Assembly (NCBI GenBank): GCA_027625915.1
Contig: JANTQA010000012.1
Coordinates: 15,276,501 to 15,340,500 of the forward strand
Source of the DNA: Anaeramoeba flamelloides
Lineage: Eukaryota; Metamonada; Anaeramoebidae
Direction: 5' to 3'
DNA length: 64,000 bases
A model generated the notes under the pieces. It did not search any database, was not told the origin of the DNA, and saw nothing but the letters and a program-made list of their open reading frames with translations. Every line of letters starts with the position of its first letter. Within the stretch, counting starts at the first letter, position 1. The position numbers were made by a program, and so were the translations under genes. This document shows positions 47,614 to 58,705 of the stretch, piece after piece.

Positions 47614-50377
47614 TTCTTGATATAAATAATGAATCTGTTATTTATTTTGAATATTTCACAATATAAAAATTTACCTATTTTTTTTTCCTTTTTCTTCTAT
47701 TTTTTTTTACCATTTTTTTTTTACAATTTATTAAAAAAAGAAAAATACCAATTTTTATTTAATTCTTCTCTTTTGTTTTATTGTTTTTTCTTTAGGATCA
47801 GTGAAATTAACTTTCTGATTTTCTATTTTATTTATCAACCGAATCGCAATTAACTTTACAAAAAAGTATTAATGACTTTTACTCACTGTTAAATTATTTA
47901 TTTAACATGGTTTGTTGAAATATAAACAGTAAAAGAAATTTCCATTCAAACTTTAAAAAAAAAAAATCTATTTAAAATATCTCTTCAATCATTTAAATTC
48001 TTTAATATTTTAAATATTTTAAATATTTTCAATTTCCATTTTGGCTAGGTGGATTTTAATCATTTTTTGTGATTCGTCTTTGATTTTTTTGGATAAATGA
48101 AATGAAAATTTTGTTTAATTTTATTTTTTTATTATCATTGATCATAGCTTGGCTATTAATATTTTCAAAGAGTTATTCTATAATTTTTGGATTGTGAAAA
48201 TAATAAAAAATCAAACCGGGAAAGAAATAGACATAGGCAACATTAAGAGAGCTATTTTTTAAAAATGTGTAAAGATGAAAAAAAGATGAAAAAAATTTGA
48301 ACCCTTGCTTATATAATTGTTTTTAAATTATAAAAGCTCATTGGAAAATTTAGATAAATATTTATTATATTTTTTCCACAATAAATAGTAACAATTTATA
48401 TTTATTAAAAAAATTCCAAGAAAAATTTAAAATAATATTACATATTTTCTTTGTAGGTTCTTTTAATTATTGTTTGAATAATTTAAAAATAAATTGAAAT
48501 TATCCAAGATAAAGATCAAATATGAATATTTATATATATATATATATATATAAATCAGAAATACTGAATTAAAACTTAAAATTATGTGTTATTCTTAAAT
48601 GGTGTTTGGTTTATGGTATATTAGTATGTATTAATGGAAAAATTAGATAGAATTTTCAGTCTATTGAAAGAGAAAACTTTGGAAATTTATATCTAAAATC
48701 CATAATTTATTTAAAAATGTTTTTTTTAAGAGAAAAAATCATCAAAAAAAATTAAAAATAAACAAAGAATAATATAAAATAAATTTTTATTTGCCACCAA
48801 TTTAATACATTTTTCAAAAAACTTACATTGATTTGAATATTATTTATAATTAGATTTCATTTTAAGGAATTGATCTAATTAAATAGGTATATTTAAAATA
48901 TATATTTTTTTATTTAAATTAAATATTTTTTGTTTGTATTTGTTTTTTTTTTTTATTTGGAAAATTTGTTTTCCATTTTATATTACCTTTTCAAGTTTAC
49001 AATCATTTTTTTTTTTTTCAAATCAAGTTTTTGATTTTGATTCATAAATATCACTATTTTTCAAATTCAAGATTTGCTTAATAATTATCAACTTACAAAC
49101 CTAATGATCAATTATTTTATTTTCATTTCTATTAATCTTATTATATTTTTTATATACATTTCCATTTATTTATTTTTTTTTTTGTGTAAATATTATCTAT
49201 TAGTTCAAAAAAATGATTTTTTACTGAACTAATCTACCTTTTGAGACAAATTTAAGAATGATATTTTTCAGACTTTGAACTTCTTTTTCAGATTGATTAT
49301 TCAACCTTTGGATTAGTGTCAAAAGTGCAGATATTTTTCAATAATTTTTGGGTTTTTTACTAATGCAAAGGATAATTTTTCATTTGATATACTCAACTTT
49401 TTGAGTTATATTAATAATAGAATTTTTAATAAATTTAAATAAGGTATCATTTTTATGATTTTTTTTCAAGAGCGATGTTATATAATTTTTAATTTCTATG
49501 TTTTAAATACCAATCCGTTTAATTGTATTATTACTGATATTTGATATTTAAAGTCAACAAACGATTATCTGATTTTTTTTTTTTCTTTTCTTAAAATATA
49601 TTTTTATTTAGGCTTCTTAAGTCACCAAATATATAACATATAAAAGATCTGAATAAATAAATAGATATAACAAATTCAAGTCTATATCTTTGTAATATAT
49701 TTTTGTTAAAAGAATAGTCTCTATTATTTTTTTTTTGACCAATTTCTATAGATGGATTCCTTATCTAGAAATAAGTTTAATATTGAAAATAAATAGGTTT
49801 TTACAAATGGAAGTAATTGGCTTAAAATTTTCTCAATCTCGATTAAATTTAGGTAAAAAAATCTAATCAAGATTAGTCCCTTAAAAGAGAAGCAAAATGA
49901 AGTAAAAATTTTTTCAAGAATATAATATTAATTTTAGAATTAAATTTGAAGAAATTTATTTTTGTGTTGACTTCAATATATATTTTCACATTTCAAATAC
50001 TCTACACAAACTTTGGGAACCAAAAAAAGAATAAAAAAAAATATAATTAACTAAAGATAACATTTTGAATTAATTGATATTTTTGAAAGTTCTCTAAAAA
50101 AAATAATATTTTTAAACTTTCAATAGCCTGTAACTCTTGTTATGAAAACCGAAAAGTGGTGAGTTGTTTAAATCGCAAGTTATCAAGATCAACAGATAAA
50201 AAACCTGACAGTTTCTGTGATTCAGAAAGAGACACACTAAAACCAACAATCTTTAAGTCGTTAAATTCTCACAAAGTCAAGTGATTTTAATTGAGAAAAA
50301 AACAAAGATTATTCATTTTTTTTTCAAAATTGCATTTTCAAAAAAAGATTGAAAATTATTGATTCCAAACACAACCA
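47614..50377. other. 2.8 kb intergenic region
   Basis: 3' flank of RPA2 and upstream region of the CCA-adding enzyme. It contains an AT tract at about 48528-48552 and a small TTAA-flanked MITE at 49710-49880. The remainder is AT-rich without open frames longer than about 75 codons, and those have no motif. No tRNA or other RNA gene was recognised. Confidence 0.5.
49710..49880. mobile_element. Short TTAA-flanked MITE, copy A
   Basis: About 171 bp between TTAA at 49706-49709 and 49881-49884. Termini read inward AAGAATAGTCTCTATTATTT and GGGACTAATCTTGATTAGAT. A relative lies at 56494-56669, sharing CTCTATTATTTTTTT, CCAATTTCTA, TAATATTGAAAATAA and TCTCAATCTC in the same order. It is non-coding. 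Confidence 0.65.
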
Positions 50378-51799
50378 ATGACAAACCAACTTCTTGAGAT
50401 TACCTTAACCAACCAAGAAAAGGAAATTTTTAAATTAATGACATCGACTATTACACACCACAAACTGCAAACCGTTGTCAGGGTAGCAGGAGGGTGGGTA
50501 CGTGACAAGTTATTGGGCTTAACTTCTGATGACATTGATTTCACGATCTCAGATATGACTGGAGAGAAATTTGGGAATTATGTGTTAAAATACCTGGAGT
50601 TTGTTGGTGTTGAACAGTTTGCTTTGCCAAAGCTTCGGATTAACCCACAAAAAAGCCAACAAGTTGGAACTGCGAGGTTGCTGCTTTCCGATTTATGGCT
50701 AGACCTCTCTCAGTTAAGGCACGAAGAGTACAACGACAACTCACGAATACCGAAAGTGACCCTAGGCACTCCCGAGCAAGATGCAAAACGAAGAGATCTG
50801 ACGATCAACTCATTATTTTATAATCTGAATAAGCAAATTGTTGAGGATTTCACAGGCAAGGGGATTGAAGATTTGAAAAAGAAACTGTCGAGAACATGCT
50901 ACGATTCACAGCAGTCCTTTTTAGATGACCCGTTAAGAGTGTTTCGAACAATTCGGTACACAGCACGCTTTTCATTAAGGCCAACTGAGGAGATCATAAA
51001 TGCTCTACAAAACGAAAAAGTTCACCAAATGATTAGTATTAAAATTTCACGAGAGAGGATTGGCAACGAGCTTGAAAACATGCTAACAGACCCTGACCCG
51101 ATACATTCTCTTTTGCTGATCTGCCAAATGCAGCTATATCCGCTGGTATTCAAAATGCAAGAAATTGGCAATAAGGAAACCAACGACGTTCTTGGTTATC
51201 TTAACAAATTGTTAGAAATGCTCCCAAATATAAACGATTGGAATGACTGGAAGAAAAATCGAAAACTCAGATTTATACTTTCGATTGCCTTGTTGCCAAT
51301 CATTGGTAAATATCAAAAAAAAAATTCCTTTGTTCGGATCTTGGTTACAAAAAGCTTGAAATTGACTTTAAAATTATCACGTGAAATTGACTTAATCCAT
51401 ACCGCAATTTTACAATTCTCCAATTTAGCGCAATCAATTAAAAGCAACCAAGGCATTAAAAGAAGTCAAATAGCCCTCATTTTACGTGAAATTGGTAAAA
51501 AATATTACGATTCATTGTTAATTGCTAAAATATATTCTCACAACAACCAGGATTTAATTCAAAAATTTGACCTTATTTTGTCACAAATTTTTGATTTAGA
51601 TTTAATTGGTGTCTGGGACGTTTCTCCTTTGATTAATGGTAAAGAAATAATGCAAATTTTAAATCTCGACAAAAAAAATGCCCGGTCAATAATTGGCTCC
51701 GTTATCAAGTCTTCATTAGAATGGCAGTTAGACAATCCCAAAGCAACAAAAGAGGACTTAATAAATTTTATTAAACAGGATTTTTCAAACAAAAATTAA
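50378..51799 (+). CDS. CCA tRNA nucleotidyltransferase (CCA-adding enzyme)
   Basis: Complete intronless ORF of 473 residues, TAA stop. It adds or repairs the 3' CCA end of tRNAs from CTP and ATP without a template. Class II nucleotidyltransferase motifs in order: VRVAGGWVRDKLLG (34-47) with the GG loop, DDIDFTI (51-57) with the metal-binding Asp pair D52/D54, KRRDLTINSLFYN (137-149), FLDDPLRVFRTIRYTARF (181-198) for the ATP/CTP-selecting neck region, and ISRERIGNELENML (about 218-231). Length and order match eukaryotic TRNT1/CCA1. There is no obvious mitochondrial presequence: the first residues (MTNQLLEITLTNQEKEI) are not basic. It stands alone, 2.8 kb from RPA2 and 3.1 kb from the Rab gene. 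The coding sequence is GC-richer than its flanks. Confidence 0.95.
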   Translation: MTNQLLEITLTNQEKEIFKLMTSTITHHKLQTVVRVAGGWVRDKLLGLTSDDIDFTISDMTGEKFGNYVLKYLEFVGVEQFALPKLRINPQKSQQVGTARLLLSDLWLDLSQLRHEEYNDNSRIPKVTLGTPEQDAKRRDLTINSLFYNLNKQIVEDFTGKGIEDLKKKLSRTCYDSQQSFLDDPLRVFRTIRYTARFSLRPTEEIINALQNEKVHQMISIKISRERIGNELENMLTDPDPIHSLLLICQMQLYPLVFKMQEIGNKETNDVLGYLNKLLEMLPNINDWNDWKKNRKLRFILSIALLPIIGKYQKKNSFVRILVTKSLKLTLKLSREIDLIHTAILQFSNLAQSIKSNQGIKRSQIALILREIGKKYYDSLLIAKIYSHNNQDLIQKFDLILSQIFDLDLIGVWDVSPLINGKEIMQILNLDKKNARSIIGSVIKSSLEWQLDNPKATKEDLINFIKQDFSNKN

Positions 51800-52113
51800 A
51801 TAAAAATTGAATATTAATATTTTTGTTTTTGAATGTGATTTGAACAATGGGCTAGTTTTTGTGTTTTGTGTTGTTTTCTTTCGAATCACAATCATTAAGT
51901 AAAAATTATAATTAAAAATGCAACATTTGCTAATTTTCAACTTTTTAATAGCTTCAATCATAATAAACATTATTAGTTAATAAGAAATTTTTGGATTGTA
52001 AATTATTTTTAAAGATATTTAACAATTTAAGTTCAAAAATTTATTTTTTGAGGTTATATTCAGAAATTTTTCAAATTTGATAATAAAGAATTTGAAATTT
52101 TTTTTGCTTCTAG
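51800..52113. other. 3' flank of the CCA-adding enzyme gene
   Basis: About 310 bases of AT-rich DNA between the stop codon and the TTAA-flanked element at 52118. No open frame of interest on either strand and no recognisable terminator or RNA gene. Confidence 0.5.
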
Positions 52114-52117
52114 TTAA

Positions 52118-52861
52118 GGGATTAGCATCTACCAAGAAGAAGTCTAGGAACAATGTATGTTGTTATTGGACCTAACATAATTAGTGCTACATGGTTCAAA
52201 TGTCTCTAAAAAATCGATAAGTCTATTGGTAATATTTGTTGATCTCATCAATTAAAAATGATCTATGTATTAGTAAAAAACCAAACAATTTCAGAATAAA
52301 ATCTGCATTTTGCCATAAATTTAAAGGTTGAATTATCAATATTCAGACTACAAAGTCACAAAATATCTTTCTTAAATATATGGCCAAATGTAGATTCGTT
52401 ACTAAAAAATTCGTTTTTTTTTAAAAATTAAATAATTAACAAATAAATTTTTTTGACAAATTATTTTCATTTATTGAAAATATATTGACTTTACTACTTT
52501 ATCAATGGTAAACAAAACTAATCAGTCTTTGTGTTTTTATGTTGATGATTATTGAGTTAATCTTTGAAATTAAAAAATTGAAAAAAATAGTTACTTTTGG
52601 AAGTTCTAAATCTAAATTATTAAATACCAGAATACTGTATTTTGGGTTTCTATTTATAGATTTGGTAAAGTAATTAAAAAAATTGTTTTCAAAATGAAAC
52701 TTTTATAATAGTTGATCATTAGTAAAAAATAAAATAATTTATTGTGTAATAAGATTAATAATAGATTTTTTAGAACTATTTGAGCAATGGTGCACTAACA
52801 TCATTTACACCCAATTACACCATACTTTGATTATAGAGAAATCTATGGTGACGCTAATCCC
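52118..52861. mobile_element. 0.74 kb TTAA-flanked element with short inverted ends
   Basis: TTAA at 52114-52117 and 52862-52865. Ends read inward GGGATTAGCATCTACC and GGGATTAGCGTCACC: 9 matching bases, then partial similarity. The GGG(A/G)(C/T)TA start is shared with the smaller elements at 49710-49880 and 56494-56669, and all three use TTAA or a near match. It has no open frame. The call rests on the termini alone. Confidence 0.5.
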
Positions 52862-52988
52862 TTAAGAGGCCATTTTATTTTATTTTAAAAGTATATTATT
52901 ATTAATAAATATCTTTTAAATAGGAGATCAATTATTTTGACTATTAATGAATTGTTTTTTTTATTTAAATTGAAAAAATTAGTTTTTT

Positions 52989-54035
52989 TTGATTTTCCGT
53001 TAGGTTTTTTTTAATTTTTGAAATAAACTGAAAATTTTTATAAATTTTCAGTTTATTCGAAAAAGTAAAAAAAACCTAGGAGATTTTTCGTTAGGTTTTC
53101 CAGAATTTAAAAGAAGGAGAAAAATCAAAGATTTTACTCAATTCTTTTGAATCCTGGAAAACCGCCGTTAGCTTTTTTTTAATTTGAGAAATAAAAAGAA
53201 AATTTTTGAAATTTTCTTTTAATTTCTTAAATTAAAAAAAAGCTAGGCACTCTACGGACACTTTCGTTAAGTTTTTTTTAATTTTTGGAATAAACAGAAA
53301 ATTTTTGAAATTTTTAGGTTATTTTAAATTAAATAAAAAAAACCTAGGATACTTTTCGTTAGCTTTTCCTGGATTTAAAAGAATAGAGTAAAATATTTGA
53401 TTTTCCCCGTTTCTTTTAAATTCTGGAAAACCTAATGAGACTGTCCTTCAAGTGCCTAGCTTTTCCAGTTTTTTAAAGAATGGAGAAAAAACAAAGATTT
53501 TGCTAAATTCTTTTAAATTCAAAAAAAGTGCCGTTGGGTTTTCTTGAGTTTTCTGTTAATTTGTAAAGTGTTCTAGGTTTTTTTGATGTTTGCTGTTTTA
53601 TTTGTTAAATCTATACATTTTCATTAGATTTTTTTGAGTTTTCTATTTATTTGGAAAATGTTCTAGGTTTTTTTGAGGTTTTCTATTTTATTTCGAAAAT
53701 CTAAAATTTTTTTTTACTTTTTGAAATAAACAGAAAATTTTAATAAAACCTAGAACACTTCACAAATAAATAGAAAACTCAAAAAAATCTAATGAAAATG
53801 TATAGATTTAACAAATAAAACAGCAAATCTCAAGAAAACCGTGGTTAGGTTTTTTTTAATTTTAGAAATTAAAAAAAAAACGCCGTTAGCTTTTCCAGAA
53901 TTTAAAAGAATTTAGCAAAATCTTTGTTTTTTCTCCATTCTTTAAAAAACTGGAAAAGCTAGGCACTTGAAGGACAGTCTCATTAGGTTTTCCAAAATTT
54001 AAAAGGATCGAGTAAAATTTTTGATTTAATGTGTT
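52989..54035. repeat. Palindrome built of smaller hairpins
   Basis: At least six consecutive foldback units of about 60-100 bp, each opening near CGTTAG(G/C)TTTT and closing near AAAA(G/C)CTAGGCACT or a variant. The right half (about 53390-54035) is itself one large palindrome centred near 53710: CTGTCCTTCAAGTGCCTAGC at about 53432 pairs with GCTAGGCACTTGAAGGACAG at about 53968, and a GTGTTCTAGG stretch near 53568 pairs with CCTAGAACAC near 53749. It is non-coding. A two-unit relative lies at 58235-58525. No terminal duplication was identified, so whether it is a transposon, a nest of MITEs or a structural locus is unresolved. Confidence 0.8.
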
Positions 54036-54880
54036 TAATTTTTTAAACAATATCAAATGTAAAATAAGAATATATAAATGCTTGACCAATTTAAGCTATT
54101 ATAATTTATTATTTTACAAAATTTAATAGGTAAATTTTTTGATAATTTTAAATTGTTTTTTTATGGTGTGAATTGGTAAATTCATTTTTTTTTTTTTTTT
54201 CTTTGGTGTATGTTACTCAATATTTTGACCCTTTTTGGAATAATTCTTAATCTTCATCTTCTTTAATGAATTTCACATTTATGTTTTTTGTTAATTTTAA
54301 AATTGTAGTGAATTAAACGGTTTTATTCTTTTTTTAATTCAATCGTCCCATTGGAATAAATGTTCGAATTATTAGGAATTATTTTGAAAAAATTCTCGGT
54401 TTATTAAATAATTTGGGATTAAAATGTACTCTTTTGGTTATTGATAGTTTTGTAAAACTGACCCTTTTGAAATTCGGTTTAAACCAGATCAAAAATATAA
54501 GTTTACAAGTAGATTCAATTCTTCTGATTTACTATTTGTTGTAAAATAAATGGAACAAAATTTTCATTCAAAGTTCCATAAAAAGATTATATAAATGGAA
54601 AATTTCACAATTTTAATATTCTGTAAAAGAAGCTTAAATTATGAATTTATCTTTTTTTAGTATTGGGGACTTTGATGATTGATTTTAATTATTTGAAAAG
54701 GTTAGATTTTTTTGGAAAGCTGAACGAAAATTTTAATCCATTTATTTTGGAATTAATAGTATCAGATTTTGACAAATTTTCAAAAATGAAAAAAAAAGAT
54801 TAGAAAAACAAAGCGATACTTTGAAACTTTTAAAAAAAACTAAGATGATCTTTATTCTAAAAAATCTTTTCAATTTTTCC
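54036..54880. other. 3' region downstream of the Rab gene (minus strand)
   Basis: About 850 bases of AT-rich DNA with no open frame or motif of interest on either strand. It separates the hairpin array from the stop codon of the Rab gene and probably includes that gene's 3' untranslated end. Confidence 0.5.
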
Positions 54881-55886
54881 TTAACAACATCCTCCACCTT
54901 GTTTATTATTATTTTTTGAATTTGCTTTTTTTTCTTGGGTTGTTGGTTTGATAAAGTCATCAATTGATTCGTTTACAGTCGATAATTTTTTTCGTTTTTC
55001 TACAATTTGCCTTATTAGGTGATCAAAAATTCCCTTGACAGCTATTGAATTCGAAATAGATAAAGGAAAGATGTAAAGTGTATTATTGCAGAAAAAAAGA
55101 ATTTTGATTTAAAGGAAACACATTGAAGGTCAACGAAATCAAAAGAAGTAAATCACTTTAAATAGGATCACAAAAAACAAGAAAACAAAAATCATACATT
55201 TTCCAGTTTTTGCAGATGTCCGAAAAAAGCCAGCACCGATCTCTTTTGCGTAATCTTGTGCTTTTTGAAGCATTTCATTATTTTCTGAAATATTTTCATA
55301 GTGATCATCTTTGTTGGCAGCTATGGCCATTAGTGGCACATTGTCACAATTGTTCTGTAATTCATTGTGCCAGTATTTTAATTTTTCAAAGGAAAGTTTC
55401 TCTTTGGGATCAAAAACCAAAACAGCGCCTGCTGCGTGTCTGTAATATAATGGAACAAGTGATTTAAATCTTTCTTGTCCTGACGTGTCCCAAAGTCTTA
55501 CATTTGATTTTTTTTTTTTTTTTGATTTTTTTTTTAGTTTTTATTGTTTTAATTATTTGTTTTTTGATAATTGGAAGTTGTTGTTATTTTAGTTCACACA
55601 AAATAAAATTAATAAAGAATTTTGGATTATCTTTTGTTGTTTCTTTAAACATTTTTAATCTTTTTTTGAAGGATTACCTGACATTCACTGTTTCATCATT
55701 GATCACGAGAGTTTTTAAAAAAAAAGCAGCACCAATCGTTGTGCTTGTATTTTCACTAAAGTTGTCGTCAATGTACCTAATCACTAAACTTGTTTTGCCG
55801 CACCCACTTTGCCCTAGCATAACAATCTTGATAACGTTTTTTTGTAACTCTTCTTCTTCGCTTGACTCTCCAGAAGAAAAATTCAT
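54881..55886 (-). CDS. Rab family small GTPase (Rab5-like)
   Basis: Three exons in gene order: 55886-55678, 55496-55198 and 55041-54881, all with GT–AG introns in frame (669 bases, 222 residues). G1/P-loop GQSGCGKT (25-32), switch I Thr at about 50 within TSTTIGAAF (the IGAAF of Rab5-type proteins), G3 LWDTSGQERF (71-80), NKDD (131-134) for guanine recognition, TSAKTG (163-168), and C-terminal GGGCC, a double-geranylgeranylation signal. It would cycle on membranes to control vesicle traffic, plausibly early endosomes if truly Rab5-like. Oddities: WDTSGQE instead of WDTAGQE, an acidic N-terminal leader (SSGESSEEEE), and a long polar hypervariable tail. Two short introns (181 and 156 bases) contrast with the large introns elsewhere. 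Confidence 0.93.
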
Positions 55887-58234
55887 TGTTTTATTTTATT
55901 CACTAATATGTTTGGATGGGAAAGGTCTATTTTGAAAAAATGTAAAAAGATGAAATTTTGAATATTTTGAAAAAGATTTGCAAAAAATGATTTGGTTTTA
56001 AAGAATTATACAACAAAAAAGCTAGGAAATTGTAAAGTCTTAAGTCTTTCAAACTCTTCCAGACAAATTACATAGATTTTAAACACTTTTCAAGAGGATG
56101 GGCTGTTTATTCAGTTATTATACTCTTTTTTTCCTTCTTTGAAATTTCTTTTACTTAGCTATTTAATATTTTTTCTAATTTTAGAAAAATAAGGAAGTAA
56201 AGAAATATAAATATAAACAATCACAAGAACAATAAGCAAATAAAGAAAGACACGTTGTCTTTAGAGGAATTGAAACATTCTCGAAATTTGTTTTATTTTT
56301 GAAAACAGCCTATCAGAAAAAATATGTTTCTTGGGGATAATTGTCATATCTCTTTTGTGACGTGAAAAATTTGATCCAAAGGAAAACTAAATCCAGTATT
56401 CATTACTTCAGAAGATTTCTTTATATATATTCTAAATCCAATTTTCCAATAGGTACTGCATATAAAAGTAATATTAATTGTTTAATTAATAAAAGTGATT
56501 AATCTCTATTATTTTTTTTCGTCCAATTTCTAAATAAGGATTCCTAATCTCGATATATGTTTAATATTGAAAATAAGCATGGTCTTTTAAAATCTAATTA
56601 ATTGGAAAAAAATTTCCTCAATCTCTATTAAATTCAAGTAAAAAAAAATTAATAGAGATTAGCCCCTTAGGAAAGTATTATTTAATTTAGATGAATTATT
56701 TTGTTTTTTTTTATTGTTTTTTCATATTTTTTATAATTATTTTTTAAGTTTGAGAAATCAGGAAGAAAAGATTTTATTTTATTAAAAGTCATTTTTAAAG
56801 GTAAAAATTACATTTTATAAAAGCACTTCTGATTCCAAAAAGGAATTAAAAAAAATATGGTTAATAAAGATAAAAATATCCATTGTTTTTCTATATTAGG
56901 ATCAAAAAAAAATTACCATTCATATTTTTTTTTTCCAATTTCGAACATATTTCTTTTCTTTTCAAAGAAAAAAATTTGTTTACAAAATTAATTTTAAAGT
57001 TATACATCAGAATACTCGAGGAAAAAAGGGAATATATCAAAATTGTGAGAAGTAAAAAATCTTTTTTATTTATTTATTGATAAAATTATTAATTCGTGAT
57101 TTCAAAAACATAATCCCCTAATCCAATTTCATCAGTTCTCACAGTTTCAGTGCCTATATGGTAAATTACTTTTGAATAAATTGTTTCAAGAAGAAATCTT
57201 TTAAAAAACTGTTTCTGATCAAAATAAAACAAAATAAAGAGACTAATCCCGATAGAAAATCAAACAAAACTAACTTAAAATGATGTAAATTTAAATTTTT
57301 AAGTTAGATTTATAATTTCAAATAATATACAATGCATTATTATTTTAATAGTATAATTTAAGAAAAAGAAATTTTTTTTTAGTTCATTCATAAAAATTTT
57401 TTTCTCGATAAATACTACTTTAAGAAAATTTTGTTAGTACCTTTTTTTCACTTAGCCCATTATTGGTTTGGATCTATATTCCCAAGAAAATCCGAATTTT
57501 TGAGATAATTATAAAATAAATCATTTAAAAAAAATAGTTTTTTAGATACTAATGCAAAAACTATTGACAAAATAATTTTATAATTAAAATTCTTTATCAA
57601 AAAATAAAAAGAGTTGAAAATGATAAAAATGAATTTTATCTAGCTAGTGATGTGGATGTTTGTATGAAAGTCTGTAAGGTAGCCAATATGTGTTAGGAAG
57701 TTTTATATTCTCTTTAGGCGATTAATTTTAAGTATTTTACAAAAAAAAATCAATGTAAATAAAAAAAAAATATGTTTTGAAAGAATCTAACGCTTACCTT
57801 ATCTTTAAGTCAAATTCCAATGTAACAGAAACTAAACACCATGCCAAAATGTGATACTCAACAATCCTTTGAAAAATAATATAATTTGATCAAATGTTAA
57901 CATTTTTGGAAATAAAATTTTTCATTCTTTTTTTTATGTTTGTTGATTTCTCTTCAATATAAAAACACTCAACAACTATTCATATAAAAAAAAAAAAAAC
58001 TTCAAAACAAAGGTTTAAAATTTGGAAAATTTTATTTTAAAAATTGTCTTATGATATAAAATCAGTTGGAATTGTCCTATTTAAATCCATTTGAAAAAGT
58101 TTTAGTTTTGCCTCTTGAATATGAAAGGGTGGACCAGAAAATGATTTGAATTTGTATAAGGTGCTATTATTATTATAGTTTAAATTATTTTTTTTTTCTT
58201 TTTTTTAGATTTAATGAAGGGAGAGATTAAAGAT
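55887..58234. other. Intergenic region upstream of the Rab gene
   Basis: AT-rich, no gene. It contains a short MITE at 56494-56669. The open stretch at 56883-57080 lacks motifs. The two minus-strand genes, Rab and the filamin-like protein, flank this region and the hairpin pair that follows it. Confidence 0.5.
56494..56669. mobile_element. Short MITE, copy B
   Basis: Relative of 49710-49880. Ends read inward GTGATTAATCTCTATTATTT and AGGGGCTAATCTCTATTAAT, sharing TAATCTCTATTA, so its inverted repeat is better kept than in copy A. The flanks are imperfect (CCTTAGG on the right), so the exact ends are uncertain. It is non-coding. Confidence 0.65.
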
Positions 58235-58525
58235 TCTCTTATATCCGTTAGGTTTTCCAGAATTCCAAATAACAGAGAAAAATCTTTCATTTTACTCAAT
58301 TATTTTAAATTCTGTAAAAACCTAGGCACTTGACGGCACTTGTCCATTGAATTTTTTATAATTTGAGAAATAAAAAGAAATTTTTTGAAATTTTCTGTTT
58401 ATTTCTCAAATCAAAAAAAACTGTCGTTAGCTTTTCTAGGATTCCAAATAACGGATAAAAATCTAAGATTTTACTAAATTATTTTCAAATTCTTGAAAAG
58501 CTAGGCACTCTAAGGCACTCACTTT
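58235..58525. repeat. Smaller hairpin cluster related to 52989-54035
   Basis: Three foldback units: one opens CCGTTAGGTTTTCCAGAATT and closes AAAACCTAGGCACTTGACGG, the next is a stem around TTTTTTGAAATTTTC, and the last opens CGTTAGCTTTTCTAGGATTC and closes GAAAAGCTAGGCACTCTAAG. Unit openings and closings match those of the larger array 5 kb away. It lies about 180 bases beyond the 3' end of the filamin-like gene. Confidence 0.75.
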
Positions 58526-58705
58526 GATGATCAATTGTAAATTAGCAATTTAGATAACAAGAAAAAAAATATATTTTGGAATCGGGAAAATTCCAAAGTA
58601 TTTTATTCGTTCAAAAAAAAATGAAAAATTTAAAAAAAACAAAAAGAAAAATGAATAGAGAAAAATAAAAAAAAAAAAAAAATTGGAATAATTGAAATTT
58701 TTTAT

